Origin: Arthrinium phaeospermum
Lineage: Eukaryota > Ascomycota > Sordariomycetes > Amphisphaeriales > Apiosporaceae
Direction: 5' to 3'
Length of the DNA: 64,000 nucleotides
Assembly (NCBI GenBank): GCA_006503535.1
Contig: QYRS01000002.1
Coordinates: 1,488,001 to 1,552,000, forward strand
Of this stretch, positions 34,892 through 47,267 are shown in pieces (position 1 is the stretch's first letter; each line of letters begins with the position of its first letter). The position numbers were made by a program, and so were the translations under genes. The notes below the pieces were generated by a model. The model was not told where the DNA came from, did not search any database, and saw nothing but the letters and a program-made list of their open reading frames with translations.

Positions 34892-35385
34892 GGCGTCCAA
34901 TACCAGTCCAATCGATTAACGCGCCAATCTGTTTCGTATCTTGATTTGATTAGGAATTGACCGAAAATCGTAATGGTTGAGCTCAAGGTTGCGATGATGC
35001 GTGGGTTGGTTGTTGATCAGGTGAAGCTCCAGAAATGCAGCCTTGCTGCACAGCCACTAGCTTTTATAGCTTCTCATACGAGGCTGTTCAGCTCAACCAC
35101 CTACCTCATCCTGAATCGCAAAAAGAGCCAACAGAAAAGATCAAAGCAAAACGTGCCATAGAGTTTTTGCGATCAGAATGGATATGATGGCATATCGAAG
35201 GACGGCTATCTACGAAAATAGCGGCCATTCATATGCCTGGCAGATGCACCAGCCAAGAGTGTTACTTGGCGTTCCCCTAAAAATCCGAATGCAATAATCA
35301 AAGCACTTCATGATATTCGCCTGCTTTCTATGTGTACGTGCCTTGTTGCAAAGCGCTCGAAATGCACAGCAGCCTTGATTCCCGC
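34892..35385. other. Intergenic region CDC73-TAP42
   Basis: About 0.5 kb between two co-directional minus-strand genes. It holds the CDC73 promoter and the TAP42 3' end. No gene was seen. Confidence 0.65.
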
Positions 35386-36465
35386 CTAGCCTCTATTTAA
35401 AGTGTTGCCACTTCCCTTCGGATTAGCCTCGACATATTCATCCCACTCGCGGGCCTTCATCGTCTCAGCATCCGCTTTCTCATAGTTGTCTTCATCTGGA
35501 GTTGCCTGTCGACCACTGGCCTCCCCACCGCCCTCGATGATGCCACCTCGCTTCCTTTCCTCCTCCAGGTACTGATCAATACTCATCGTAGGCAGATTGT
35601 GGCCAGGCCGGAAAACCCCCTGTTGCAGGTCTTGTCTTCCGCTTGTGAGTGTGAAGGGTCGCAGCGGTTTGCCGTCCTGGCTCAAGAGCGGCCCGTTTGA
35701 CTGTGTGTTCTGGAAGGGGGAATCCAAGCGGCCCAAATTATCATCCGCTCCTGTCGGTGACCGGCGCCGCCTCTCGTCCTCCTCCACGGTTGTCATGGTC
35801 GGGATGAGAGGCACAGGGGCCTGCGCCAGGACATCCATCTCACGACTGATGCCTTCCAGTGCTTGAAATGTCATGTAGGCACAGTAGGATATGTTAGCCA
35901 GATACAGCTCTCTGACTGCTTCCTCATCGCCGCCATTCTCGAGGTAGCGTGGAGAATGCCTCATATACTCCAGTTTCTGCTTCATCTCCTTCTCGTGCTT
36001 AAAGTTCGCGATCTTAGCATTGCGCCGCGCTGCTGGATCTGTCGTGGAGATTGTGGAGAAGTGATCCGGGTCCTCTTGGTACAGTGAGAAAAGCTTCAGG
36101 TCCGACGGAGAGAGCAGCGCATAGCTGTCGAGAAGGTGTAGAAATCGTTCATACGCTTCCCGTGTTGTCCTGAGAGCTGCCTTACGCTCGAGAGGGGTAG
36201 AGACGGAAATCTTCTGCAAAAGTTCGGCTATACGGTAGCTAACCAACAGATAGGGCAGATCTGAAGTGTTGATGTCCTCAAGACTCTCGTTGCTGCTGAA
36301 CAGAGAGACTTGACTTATGATTTGCAGGCATTCCTGGTAAGCCTTCAGAGCAAACTCCAGGTCTTCACGATATGTTGGAGAGCTTGCTTCAAAGGCGCCA
36401 TCTAATGTGGCCTTTTTTGTCTCGGCACTCAGGAACACCGATTTCAGGGTCTTTGGCTCATCCAT
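35386..36465 (-). CDS. TAP42: TAP42/alpha4 family PP2A regulatory protein
   Basis: A single exon encodes 359 residues, close to yeast Tap42 (366). The start is the ATG at 36465 (MDEPKTLKSVF); the frame is open further upstream but has no earlier ATG. The N-terminal 230 residues form the helical TAP42 repeat domain, with conserved stretches such as SSPTYREDLEFALKAYQ, ISVSTPLERKAALRTTREAY and RRNAKIANFKHEKEMKQKL. The acidic C-terminus includes MSIDQYLEEERKRGGI and DNYEKADAETMKAREWDEY, both characteristic of the family. Tap42/alpha4 binds and stabilises the catalytic subunits of PP2A-type phosphatases and works in TOR signalling in the cytoplasm. Nothing is unusual in length or motifs. Confidence 0.94.
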   Translation of the reverse strand: MDEPKTLKSVFLSAETKKATLDGAFEASSPTYREDLEFALKAYQECLQIISQVSLFSSNESLEDINTSDLPYLLVSYRIAELLQKISVSTPLERKAALRTTREAYERFLHLLDSYALLSPSDLKLFSLYQEDPDHFSTISTTDPAARRNAKIANFKHEKEMKQKLEYMRHSPRYLENGGDEEAVRELYLANISYCAYMTFQALEGISREMDVLAQAPVPLIPTMTTVEEDERRRRSPTGADDNLGRLDSPFQNTQSNGPLLSQDGKPLRPFTLTSGRQDLQQGVFRPGHNLPTMSIDQYLEEERKRGGIIEGGGEASGRQATPDEDNYEKADAETMKAREWDEYVEANPKGSGNTLNRG

Positions 36466-37727
36466 GACTAAGCCGGAAATGGTAATGGTTTGTGTGCAAG
36501 GCAGATGCCGTGAGTAAAGAGCCCAGCCAAACGGTGGTATAGCAGGGACCAACGACGGACAAAGAACGGGGGAAGATCTGGTTTGGTGAAGATCAACCAA
36601 AGTTGGGAAAGAGAAGGGAGAGATAGAACAAAATATGTAGCCGCCTGTGATCAGGTTGATCTATTTGGGTGGCAATATTGGGATATGCCGCATGCACGGG
36701 GACGTACGTAATAACTTGAACCTGTGTCTTTGAAACAACAAATCAAGCAATGATGGAGGGGCAAATATTGTATCATTGAGGTTAGCAGGAGATCTTCCGC
36801 GATACGCCAGCACCCCTCGATTTTTCTGCCTTGCCCAGTAGGGCATTTCAGTAGGTTAGTCCAGTAGCACATGCACGGTAAGTCATCCTCAGGGTACGTA
36901 CTCCACCCACCCTTGCAACATTTCAAGGACCCTGATAAAAATCGGGCATTGGACTGGATGTTTTAATTCAATGCTACCCTTACTTAACCTGCCAACCTTA
37001 TTGCTGGTCTACTTTTATCTACGGAGTATTACTTACGGGTACCTATATCAATGGTTTCTATCTTGACTTTCGTTGTCTTCAGTCTTTCTCATGCCCGAAA
37101 TACGGAGCGCCTAGCAGGAAAATGACTGTTGTGACTACTGTCCATTTTCCTAAGCTCAATGCTATTAATCAATCGATTGACTGTGTATCCAAGACTTGTT
37201 CTCGTTGGGAATACATTGAATGTTGATAATGTGATGGCTAAGTGAAGCCAGTGTGTGGAAAGCGCGAATGGGCGAACGGGCGGTTGCTTATTCGTTTGCT
37301 CAGGTGCCTACTTTTTGAGAGCCCTCTGGCTGTTTGCATGCGACAGCAATCATGTATGCGTCTAACGATTGCTACTCTCCTTGCATGGACAAGTTCGAGA
37401 TCAGTCTTGGACTTCTCTCACTTGTTTTCTGCTCTGCCACATCACATTCTTGAGGCATCGCATGTGTGTCTCGAGGCAGCTGACAAAGGCGAAGCTCGTG
37501 TATTCAATGCTCCTTCCTCAACACCATCTCCTCCCTCTCTTCCGGTACCCCATCAAATAGAACATTTCCGTTCTGTTCCAGATCTCAAAACATTAGGTAT
37601 TCAGTCACTTTCCATTCCCACCCCCAGGTCATACCGGGGCTGTGACTTCTCCCTATGCCTGATTTAAGGCACATCACATCCCCATTTACATCACCAGTGC
37701 CACCCCAAACCCGACCACAGCACCAAG
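36466..37727. other. Divergent promoter region TAP42 / dcl1
   Basis: A 1.26-kb region shared by two divergent genes. It contains one TACGGAGTA motif (37020-37028). A frame at 37242-37667 opens with GTG and looks non-coding. The last 73 bases hold a uORF that overlaps the dcl1 start. Confidence 0.6.
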
Positions 37728-37747
37728 ATGGCTCTGGAACAGCCTAA
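37655..37747 (+). promoter_or_regulatory. Upstream ORF overlapping the dcl1 start codon
   Basis: The ATG at 37655 is in the +1 frame relative to the dcl1 ATG (37728). It opens a 30-codon ORF ending in TAA at 37745-37747, that is, 17 nt past the dcl1 start. If transcription starts upstream of 37655, ribosomes that translate it cannot simply reinitiate at the main ATG. The transcription start is not known from the sequence. Confidence 0.5.
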
Positions 37748-40700
37748 TCAAGCTGATATCGACCCGGTCGATGATGATGATGTCTCATATAACAGCAGGC
37801 AACACGCGGGAGAGATGAGCGACCCGGAGGACTTGAGTGATGACGAATCCAGCAATGAGCAGCCCGAAGCGCTCAAGAAAAAAGCCCTGCGGATTGCTGC
37901 TCAACAGAGTCTCGATGATTACAAAAGAGAACAGTTAAGGCAGGCAGCTGATAACGACAGCGACGCCAAGGCTGTACCAGGTGAAGGCAGAGCCCAGAAG
38001 GTAATAGATAGCCCACGAGAATACCAAGTGGAGCTTTTCGAGAGAGCAAAAGAGAAGAACACCATTGCTGTCCTGAGTACAGGATCGGGAAAGACGAACA
38101 TCGCAGCACTTCTACTACGACACACCATCGAGCAAGAAATCATTAACCGTGACACCGGCAAGCCTCCACGAGTAGCCTTCTTTCTTGTCGACAAGGTCTC
38201 ACTTGTGGCTCAACAGTCTGCCTTCTTGCGGAGAAATCTGGACTACTCGGTTGGCGATGTGTCGGGCGAGCAGCTGGGAAACTCGGGCATGAAGCGAGAC
38301 TATTGCCAAAATAGCCTCCTGACCAAAGAAGTCGTCGTTTGCACTGCAGCCATTCTCCTTGACTGCCTTCATCATTCTTTTATCCAAATTGAACAGATCA
38401 ATCTGCTGATCTTTGATGAGGCCCACCACGCCAAGAAGAATCACCCCTATTCAGTCATCATCAAGGACTTCTATGCAGATGCCGAGAAGCGCAATAGCCA
38501 GCGACCACGCATATTTGGAATGACGGCTTCTCCAATCGACGTGAAAAGGGGCGATATTCTGACTGGCGCTCTTGAGTTGGAAGGCCTGCTGCACAGCGAA
38601 ATCGCAACTGTTGCAGATCCAGGGGCCTTTAGAGAACATCTGCAAAAGACGAACATTGAGAAAATCATCGAGTACAATCTTGCCCCAGCCCCGTTCGAGA
38701 CGCCTCTTTGGTCAAAACTCAACGGCCTGATCGGGCACAACAGTCATTTCAAGAAACTGTTCGACTTCGCCAAGTGGTGCACCCGAGAACTCGGTCCATG
38801 GTGTGCTGACCGGGTTTGGCATCTATGTTTCACTGGAGAGGAACTGCTCAAGGCCAAAGCCAGAACCGAGGCATATGTCATGAAGAGAGCTGCAGGCATG
38901 CGCAGTGACGATAAACTTGTCTCCCTGATTGATAGCGAGGTGCAAGCGGTGGAGCTGGCATATGACGCGGTACTAGCCCACACACAAAAGGAAGCGCAAC
39001 CGTCGCACGACCTGGTATCCGGCAAGATACAGTGTCTGCTTCTTATACTGACCAAGCATTTCACGCCCAGGGCGGATAAATGCATCATTTTCGTCGACAG
39101 GCGCCTTACTGCGGTTGTACTCAACGAATTACTCGAGCAACCAGGAATGGGTTTGAAACATATCCAGCCAAAAATACTGGTAAGTCACGCCTACTCCGTT
39201 CTCCTGAGATCGATGCTGATGCAAAAATTAGTTAGGAACTGGAACAGTAGAAGCTGGCGAGCAGCTCGGTATGTCACGTAGGGCGCAGGAGGCAGCAATC
39301 AGAGAGTTCAGGTCTGTGCGGATCAACTGCCTTGTGGCTACCAACATTGCCGAGGAGGGCTTGGATATCCCAAACTGCAATATGGTCATTCGGTTTGATC
39401 TCTATAATACCATGATACAGTACATCCAATCCAAGGGCAGGGCTCGTATGGACAACTCGAGGTTTTTCCACATGATGGAGCGTGGCAACGAGGACCATGC
39501 CCAGAGGTATCTCAATATCAAAGTGAACGAGAAAGCCCTTGGCGAGCTGTCTGCCGTACTGCCGGAAGGCCGTAGGCTCGTGGGGAACGACTTCAACATG
39601 GACTATTACTTGAGGAAAGAGGTCAAGAAGTCCTACACAGACAAGGAAACGGGGGCGAAATTGACATTCAAGAGCAGCCTCGTTGTTCTGGCCGACTTCG
39701 TCTCTTCTTTGGAGAGCACGCCCGAAAGTCTCCTACATGCGGATTACGTGGTGAAGAGCGTTGGGAAGGAGTTCCAGTGCGAGGTTATCTTGCCCGATCA
39801 TGCGCCTATCAAAACTGCCATCGGCGACCGTGCCGCTTCTAAGCAAGTCGCAAAATGCTCTGCCGCATTCAATGCTTGCTATCGCCTGAGAAAGCAGGGG
39901 TTCCTCGACAAGTGGCTGCAGAGTACTTTCAAGAAACAGTTACCGAAGATGAGGAACGCAAGACTGGCTCTCAGTTCCAAGAAGCGACACGAATATCCGA
40001 TGAAGACAAAGCCGGAGATATGGTCACAGCGAGGGATCCCTACACAGCTGTACCTTGCAGTTGTCCGGCTCACGGATCCACACTCGCTGGGCCGATCTTC
40101 CAGGCCCATGGCCATTCTCACACGAACAGAATTACCGCCCGTGGCTGATTTTCAGATCTTCTTCGGCAACGGCTGCAGTTCTGGGGTGCAGTGTGTGCCG
40201 CTGGGTAGTGCCATGACGGTGTCGTTGGATGACACGAACGCCCTGACCACCTTCACCTTGCGTGTTTTCCAGGACGTATTCAGCAAGCAATACAAGCACG
40301 AGCCCGAAAAGTTGCCGTATTACCTGGCGCCTCTGACCCAAAGTCATGAGTTCGACGTGGAATACAATCTCGAGCATATTCGGACATTGATTGACTGGGG
40401 CTATCTTGAAACGCTCCAGGGTTCCCAGGTGGGAGACCAAAATACACCAACAGCCAACAATTACGAAAATTGTTTCGTGACTGATCCGCATGATGGATCT
40501 CGAAAGTTTTACACATTTGGCTGCGCTGAGGGCATGAAGCCAAGCGATCCACAGCTTCCAGATGCGCCTAAAGGTTTGAGCAAGAACAGGGGCCGGAGAC
40601 AGGCACCCAACGATATCTGGAACTACAGCATCAGTCTATGGTCTAGGTCCAGAGCTAACATCGAGCGCAATGATAACCTCGCCGTATTCGAGGCTGAGTA

Positions 40701-42473
40701 TATACCTCTGCGGCGTAATCTTCTCGACGAGTTCGAGAAACCATCGGACAAGCAGAATCGTTGTTACATCTGTTTTCAGACCCTGGAGGTCTCGCCAGTA
40801 AGCTATAAACAATGAGTGTGTGTGATCAAAGCAGAAAACTGACTGTGCAAATGTAGCTTCCTACCGATATCGTATCCATGGCGTACAACCTACCAGCTAT
40901 CATTCACCGACTGGATTCCAATTTAGTGGCACTGGAAGCATGCGAGGCGCTAGGCCTCCAAGTCCGGCCCGATTTGGCTCTCGAGGCAATGACCAAAGAC
41001 AGCGACAATACTGAGGAACATGCAGAGCAAAAGGTCAACTTTCAGCGAGGCATGGGAAACAACTATGAGCGACTAGAGTTGCTAGGTGACTCATTTCTCA
41101 AGATGAGCACCACGATAGCCCTCTTTGCACGAAAGGCGGACGCCAACGAGTTTCAGTATCACGTTGACCGTATGGTCATGATTTGCAACACGAATCTGTT
41201 CAATCATGCTCTTGAGTTGAAGCTCGAGGAATCTATCCGGTCCAAGTCCTTCAATAGGCGAATATGGTATCCTGACGGCCTTGAGCTGCTCAAGGGAAAG
41301 CAGAATGAGAGCATCATGGGGAGGAAGGGAGTGGGAAGAGGTATTCATGTCCTTGCTGACAAGACCATTGCCGATGTCTGCGAGGCCCTCATTGGCGCTG
41401 CATATCTGACAACTTACGACCAAGGGGACTTTGACATGGCCGTCAAAGCGGTGACAAAGTTCACGGGCAACGAGCAGCATACTATGGCTAAATTTGACGA
41501 TTTCTTGGCAGGCTTTGTGGTACCGGAGTGGCAAAAGGCCAGTCCTACAGCTGTCCATGTCCATCTCGCGGGCCAAATCGAACAGCGCCTTGGCTACCGC
41601 TTCCAGTATCCTCGATTGCTTCGTTCCGCTTTTACACACCCATCATACAGTTACATGTACGAGAACATCCCTCACTACCAGCGCCTCGAGTTTCTCGGAG
41701 ACGCGCTGTATGATATGGTCTGCGTTGACTACTTGTTCCATAGATTCACCAGCGCCGACCCGCAGTGGCTCACGGAACACAAGATGGCCATGGTATCAAA
41801 CCAGTTCCTGGGATGTCTTTGCGTGTCGCTAGGCCTCAACAAGCATCTGATCTCGATGTCTGGCCCGATTCCCCAGCAAATAGCCGAGTATGTTGCGGCC
41901 ATCACCGAGGCGCGGGAAGCTGCCGAAGAGGAGGCCATTGGTTCGGGGCTTGATCGCGAGGCATTCGCTCGTAACTACTGGGTGGACGTCAATCCGCCCC
42001 CAAAGTGCCTGCCCGACGTCCTCGAGGCCTACATCGGCGCCCTGTTTGTGGACAGCGGCTTCCGCTACGCCAGAGTGCAGGAGTTCTTCGAAAAGGAGGT
42101 GCGCCCCTATTTCGAGAACATGCACATCTACGACACGTACGCCAACAAGCAGCCCTCGACGGCCCTCGAGCACAAGGTGAAGCGCGATTTTGGCTGCGAC
42201 GAGCTGCTCATGCTGCCGCTGCGGGGCGACGAGGACGAGGACGGCGGCCTCGGCGAGGCCGGGTTCGAGTTCGGCGTCACCATCCACAGCCGCGTTGTCA
42301 CCACGGCCTCGGCGGCTAGTCTGCGCTATGCCAAGGTGGCCGCGGCGAAGAAAGCCATGGCTTGTCTTCAGGAGCTGGACCAGGCACAGTTCAAGAAGAA
42401 GTACTTCTGCAATTGCAAACGGAAGGCAGCTTCTGAGACGGCCTCGTCTACCACTGGCACTACGGTTGCTTAA
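37728..42473 (+). CDS. dcl1: Dicer-like protein 1
   Basis: Exons 37728-39179, 39232-40797 and 40857-42473 with two short phase-0 introns (52 and 59 nt) give 1544 residues, normal for fungal Dicers. Domains in order: an acidic N-terminus; a DExD/H helicase with Walker A STGSGKT (117-123) and DEAHH (230-234); a helicase C domain with TNIAEEGLDIP and QSKGRARM (about 550-557); a Dicer dimerisation domain (about 625-712); RNase IIIa with ERLELLGDSF (1077-1086) and DVCEAL (1179-1184); RNase IIIb with RLEFLGDAL (1282-1290) and D/E near 1393 and 1396; and a C-terminal dsRNA-binding region ending in a Cys-rich FCNCKRK segment. All acidic catalytic positions of both RNase III domains are present, so it should cut double-stranded RNA into small RNAs for silencing and virus defence. 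The sequence after Walker A and the C-terminal Cys motif favour DCL1 over DCL2. No Argonaute or RdRP gene lies in the window. Confidence 0.94.
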
Positions 42474-43473
42474 CTTTCTCGGACGGTACGATAAGGGCCA
42501 GGTAAGGCCTGATCACTGTCTAAGAGTTAGGCAACCATTCGATATAGTGAGCACCACTTAGACAACTAGCTACACATGAATTGATGACTACTAACCCAGC
42601 TTTCCCTGCGTAAATCTCCCCTTGGCTGTTGCAGTGTAAGCTGGTGATTTATCGAATGACTTGTATACAGCTCATTACTCGTCTTAAAATGAATTTTCTG
42701 CCTATGTCTTCATCGTAGTTACGTTCGTGGATTCCTATCGCAGCAGCACCCGGTATCAAATTATAGCAAAGATATAATGCGCCAGGAAATAGAAGGCGTA
42801 ATAGAATATGTGTTTCAATTGTAACTTGTACTATCACATATGAGAAGACTGGGTTGCCTCAATCTTCTCCCATTGGACAATTGCCCTGCACGCTCCATCC
42901 CCTACTCGACCTCCTCAATCCGCACAACAACAGGACAAAGGGAATTGTTGATCGGAAACAACAAAAAAAGACAACCTCGAGTCTTCGGGGCTTCGCTAAA
43001 CCTCCCATCATAACTCTCGACATGTGTAAGTGAGGTGGGGTATTAATACTAAGAAATAGTCCCTTTCTTCGAACTCCGTGCTTAAAACTCCCGCAACACA
43101 CATCGTGAGAGGGCTGAAAATAAAAACAAAATCCCGAACATAAAAGAAAAGGAATAAGACAGAGAGAGACACGGTCGTTCACCCCGTCATAACGGGACCA
43201 TGATCATGACACGTAAATGATCGCTCGCTCTTACATGCCCTCGACAACCCGTAGATAGCTACGGTCGAAGACGAATGTAAAACCAGATAAGCATGGGGTA
43301 TCTGCAGGGCCAACTTTGCCCACCTGTTCCTTCAGCCGTGTAGTAGTAGTCGCCCTGATAGATTCCATCTATGCCAAACGCCGAATTCTGTTTGGAGTAT
43401 GCCAAAGTCGTAAGGAAAAAGTAGATAGTTTTTTCTTCTTCGCTTTGTTTTTCTTTTTTTCCTTCTTCTCTTT
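42474..43473. other. Convergent intergenic region dcl1 / disordered-protein gene
   Basis: This holds the 3' ends of two convergent genes, including a strong pyrimidine tract on the plus strand (about 43425-43477), which is purine-rich in the 3' end of the minus-strand gene. No further gene was recognised. Confidence 0.6.
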
Positions 43474-46249
43474 TTACTCGATATCAGCATCCGAGTCATC
43501 ATACAAGCCGGGCCGTGTCGAGTAAGCAACCTCCTTCCCTTTGCTGCTAAAGGAGTCGTTCCTTCTTCTCACGGTGGCCCCGCTCATCCGATTGGCCTTT
43601 TTTACTTCTCTCCGAAGCTTGGCAGCAGTCTCGAGAACCATCTTGTTCAGGTCCTCCTCTTCTTCAATCACGCCACTTGGGCTGCCAGCCCATCGTGTAG
43701 CTCGTGGCGGCTGTCGATTAGGCGTGTTGCCTCTGCTGAAGGGAATATCAAACGAAAGCTCGTCTTCCGTGTCTTCGTCGTCCGATCCATAAACGTTATC
43801 ATTGTCATCACTTAGATCCGCATGATCATATGTGGGGGTTTGGAAACGCGGGTTATGGCCTTTGGACTCGGCCCACGATGTCGCAATGGGGCTGGTCGGG
43901 AGAGAGAGAAAGTCGCTGTCGTAGTCCGGTATGGTGGCACCAAAGGCCTGGTGCCCTCTAAGAGAGTATTTTGAGTTTTTTGACGAAATGGTAGGCCGCG
44001 GTTTCTCAAGACCAGCGGCTAAATCTAATGGGTTTGGCAGCCCTGGTAGCTCGCCAGCATCAAAGCCGTAGCCTGAAGGGTTGAAGATAAGGTCCTCCTC
44101 GCCCTCACCCCTCGGTTGGCGTGGGGAGAAATCGTCGTCGTCGGATGAGAGTTCGTCGTCGATATTGAAATTGGGGCGGGGCTCTGTGTTTTGTTTAAAC
44201 CCGAATTGGGGGGTCAAGGGAGAAAGTGCTGCTATAGATGGCTGGCTGTAGTTTTCGGAAGCAGTATGATAGGCAGCTGAGCCGAATGTTTCACGGCTCG
44301 AATTTGCGCCTTTTGCATAGGGCATGAGATCAACAGACGTATTGGCTGTGTGACGAGAGTGGGGTCGGAATGGGTTAGAGCTCAAGCTCGACAGGGTGGC
44401 TGTGGTCGAGTCCATCGACCAATGGCGTATACTGCTGGTACGTTCTGGGATAGACTCTTCAATATCTAATTTTCTTGTTCCTCGGCCCGAGGATGACGCA
44501 AGACTGCGTGTCCGGTCTTTGCCATGCATACTGTGGCTGTCATTACTGCAGTGGTGCCTGTGAGATGAATCTAGGCCTATAGTCAAAGGGGTTAGTACAA
44601 ATCCCACGACGCAGTGGAAGCGGCGACATGAAAGCAAGAAAAAGCACTGACAAGGTGAACGCATCGCTTGCAACTGCGCAGAGGCGTGCGAGGTGGTGTC
44701 ATGGAGATCAGAGGTACTTCCCAAGTCGCATTTTGAACGGCCGGGCTCCAATGTAGGACTTCGGGGTCCAGGATGTACTATGTCTGGTGGGTTTCGTTGC
44801 AGCGGCGACTGCATGCTGTGTATGCTGATCCTCTTGGACGGTGATTGCCCGGAGATCGATATGATGTTATGTGAGGCCGTGTCCCGTCCCGAGGAATGCA
44901 TCGATTTCGGCCGACTTCCGTCGATCACCAGGGGGTAAACGACACTAACCCGCCGTGCAACACCGAAATCCGCTTCATCGCTATTGGTCTCGGAAAGTAC
45001 AAACGAGTCCCTGTGATTCTTCACCAACACCGATCGACGGTTGCTACCGTATGACTTGATTGACTTCTCATCAGCGATTGGCACAGAAGCCATGTGTTTA
45101 CCTCTATCTTGGAGTGCCGCCGGGAAGTTGTCGGTATCTTGATCTCGTGTATGCTGCTTTGATGCTGTCGAGCTAGACCGGGATCTGGTGCCAGGAGAGG
45201 ACGATATAATATAGCCCGGCATAGACTTTCTTCGTGACGCCTTAGTTTTGTTCGACTCCTCATTCTTCTTTGTCTTCGAAGCGCGATACTCTGGCGGGAT
45301 GGAGGGTATCACAGAGGACGTCCTCTCCGGAAAGGACGCGGTATTGGTTTTGCTTGATGTAAGGGACCTGGTACGCAGAGTGGCGCCAATAGAATGCCGC
45401 TTTTTCGCACGAGATCGCATATCTGCGCCCCCATCGGATCCGTTGGTGCCTGATGATGGGGGCAGAGGAGCTGTTCTCGATGACTCCCCGTAGAAGGCGC
45501 GTATTGCGGGAGAGTCCAGATTGAAGCCGTTCTCCCTGATATTCCGATCGGCGACGTCTTCCCCATATATCTTACCTCCGGCAGCCTGGACTCTCTGATG
45601 GAAGTTGATAGGATTGATGGTCGACTGCGCATCCAGTAAATCAACGAATCCCCTCGTCATGCCAGAATCCCCACTGCGAATGGAGGCTGATCGTTCGTGG
45701 AACACTGGCGGTGGCTTGGTGAAGGCGAGCTCTTTAGATGGCACCTTGGGCGGGAGCTTTGGGCGGTCTTCTTCGGGACTCTTTGAGGGGAGTCTGTATG
45801 GAGGACCCTGGACAGGTGACTCGAGGGTTCTAGCAGAGGCCTCGATTCGAAAAGAGCCGGATAACCCTCTAAAGGAATCTAGTCTTCCGCGGGACTCCCG
45901 ACTAGGTGCAGTCCGTGGCCGTTCGCCATCTTCGTCTCGAATTCTGGGCACAATCGGAGATGGCGCGAAGCTGTCCACAAACGGCTCTCCCCCTTTGACG
46001 AATGGACGTTGCGTCTTTTGCAAACTTTCCAAAATGTTGGGTCCGTTTCCGGCTACCGGGTAGGCACCTTCATCTTGTTAGCGCCCGAAGACCCAAACCA
46101 CCGATATACAACCACGAAGACCCAGGCACCGACATACCTCGTATAGGCGGGAGGGCGGCCACCGTCGCATTGTATGGTTGAGCCTTGAGCAAGGCGAGAT
46201 CTCTCTGGTCTTGCGAGGCCTTCCTCGACAAGAAGCTGAATAAGCCCAT
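43474..46249 (-). CDS. Long Ser-rich, largely disordered protein of unknown function
   Basis: Exons (minus strand) 46249-46138, 46067-44652 and 44576-43474 give 876 residues. The start ATG at 46249 (MGLFSFLSRKASQDQRD) lies in a separate first exon. Intron 1 (70 nt, GTATGT ... GCTAAC ... GAAG) is phase 1 and joins PPIRG to AYPVAGNG. Intron 2 (75 nt, GTCAGT ... ACTAAC ... CTATAG) is in frame and stopless. The protein is rich in Ser, Arg, Pro and Asp. It has clusters of phosphorylatable RxxS sites, several acidic patches (YGSDDEDTEDELSF; SSDDDDFSPRQ) and a short amphipathic helix near the C-terminus (LNKMVLETAAKLRREVKKA). I see no signal peptide, membrane segment or known domain. The composition suggests a signalling or polarity scaffold, but no function can be assigned. 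The gene model rests on splice signals and the continuous frame. Confidence 0.8.
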
Positions 46250-46972
46250 ATTCACACTCAAATCGAAGCATCCATATGTGTGTTGGCTCTCGAGTGGTTG
46301 GTGGGGCGTTGCAGCGAAGTGATGGACGGTCTACCAGTCCAGGCTGTCTCAAGATCTGAGGTATTCAGACATGGAGTCTACCAATACCCTCATGTGGAAA
46401 GAGAGAGACAAGAGTATCGCAGCACCCGACGACGACGAGCTCGCGTTCACGTACGTATGTACAGGGGATCAGAGAGAAAAGAAGAGATGACGGAGGGGGA
46501 GACACGGCGGGACAGAGAATTGGAAAAAAGAGAGGGAACTGGGTAGGGGTTCATTCAAATGCGCACTTGGGGAGCGCCTATCAACAGTCGTCGTGACGGC
46601 GCTCCGGCAGCTAAGCTGAAGGTAAAAAAGGCAGTAGCGTCGTTACCCAGATAGATGGTGTACCTAATGTCCAAGGACCCCCTGGTACCCTGCGTTTACA
46701 GTAACATAATAGATCACTTATGTACATATGTAGGTACCCTACGGAAGACGACGCCAGAGTGGTAGTGACGGGGTGTTTGCGAAACAAACGAATCACGGGG
46801 AATGATTCAAACGCGCGCATTGGGGGTGGGCTGTCTGCTTACAGGAAAACCCATAGGTCTGGGTCCCGGCAGCATGGTGGGACTTGGACTTAGCGCCAGT
46901 GCCGGTTCATTAGTCGATAGCAACCAAGATCAATCAATATATTGTACAATTTTCATAGCGAGCTCTAGTGTG

Positions 46973-46994
46973 ACTGGGACTGGGACTGGGACTG
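46973..46994. repeat. (GACTGG)n short tandem repeat
   Basis: Three consecutive 6-nt GACTGG units and a partial fourth, intergenic. Confidence 0.8.
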
Positions 46995-47248
46995 TGCTGC
47001 TCTTCTTTTCTAGCTTCTTCTTCTCTGCCTAAAGATGATTTATCTCCATGGGGGCGGTCTTTTTCTTCTTTCGTTGTTGGATCGAGTAGGGGTAAGGGTA
47101 CTTGGGGTAGAGGGTGGCCCTGCCCCCTGCCCCCTGGCGCCCCCTGCTTCCTCCCACATCCCCTGGGCGTGCCGCCGTCGGGACACAAGGGGTCTGGCAT
47201 CCTGCTTAGTGTTTTCCATCCGATACCTGACAACAAGAGTGATACATG

Positions 47249-47267
47249 ATGGGATGGGATGGGATGG
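47249..47267. repeat. (GATGG)n / (GGGAT)n pentanucleotide repeat
   Basis: Three to four consecutive GGGAT units, intergenic. Confidence 0.8.

Noticed and set aside
36466..36600. N-terminal extension of TAP42
   Set aside because: The upstream frame begins with TTG, contains no ATG, and is unlike TAP42 N-termini.
37242..37667. A 141-codon frame upstream of dcl1
   Set aside because: Starts with GTG, composition is random, and it lies in the divergent promoter region.
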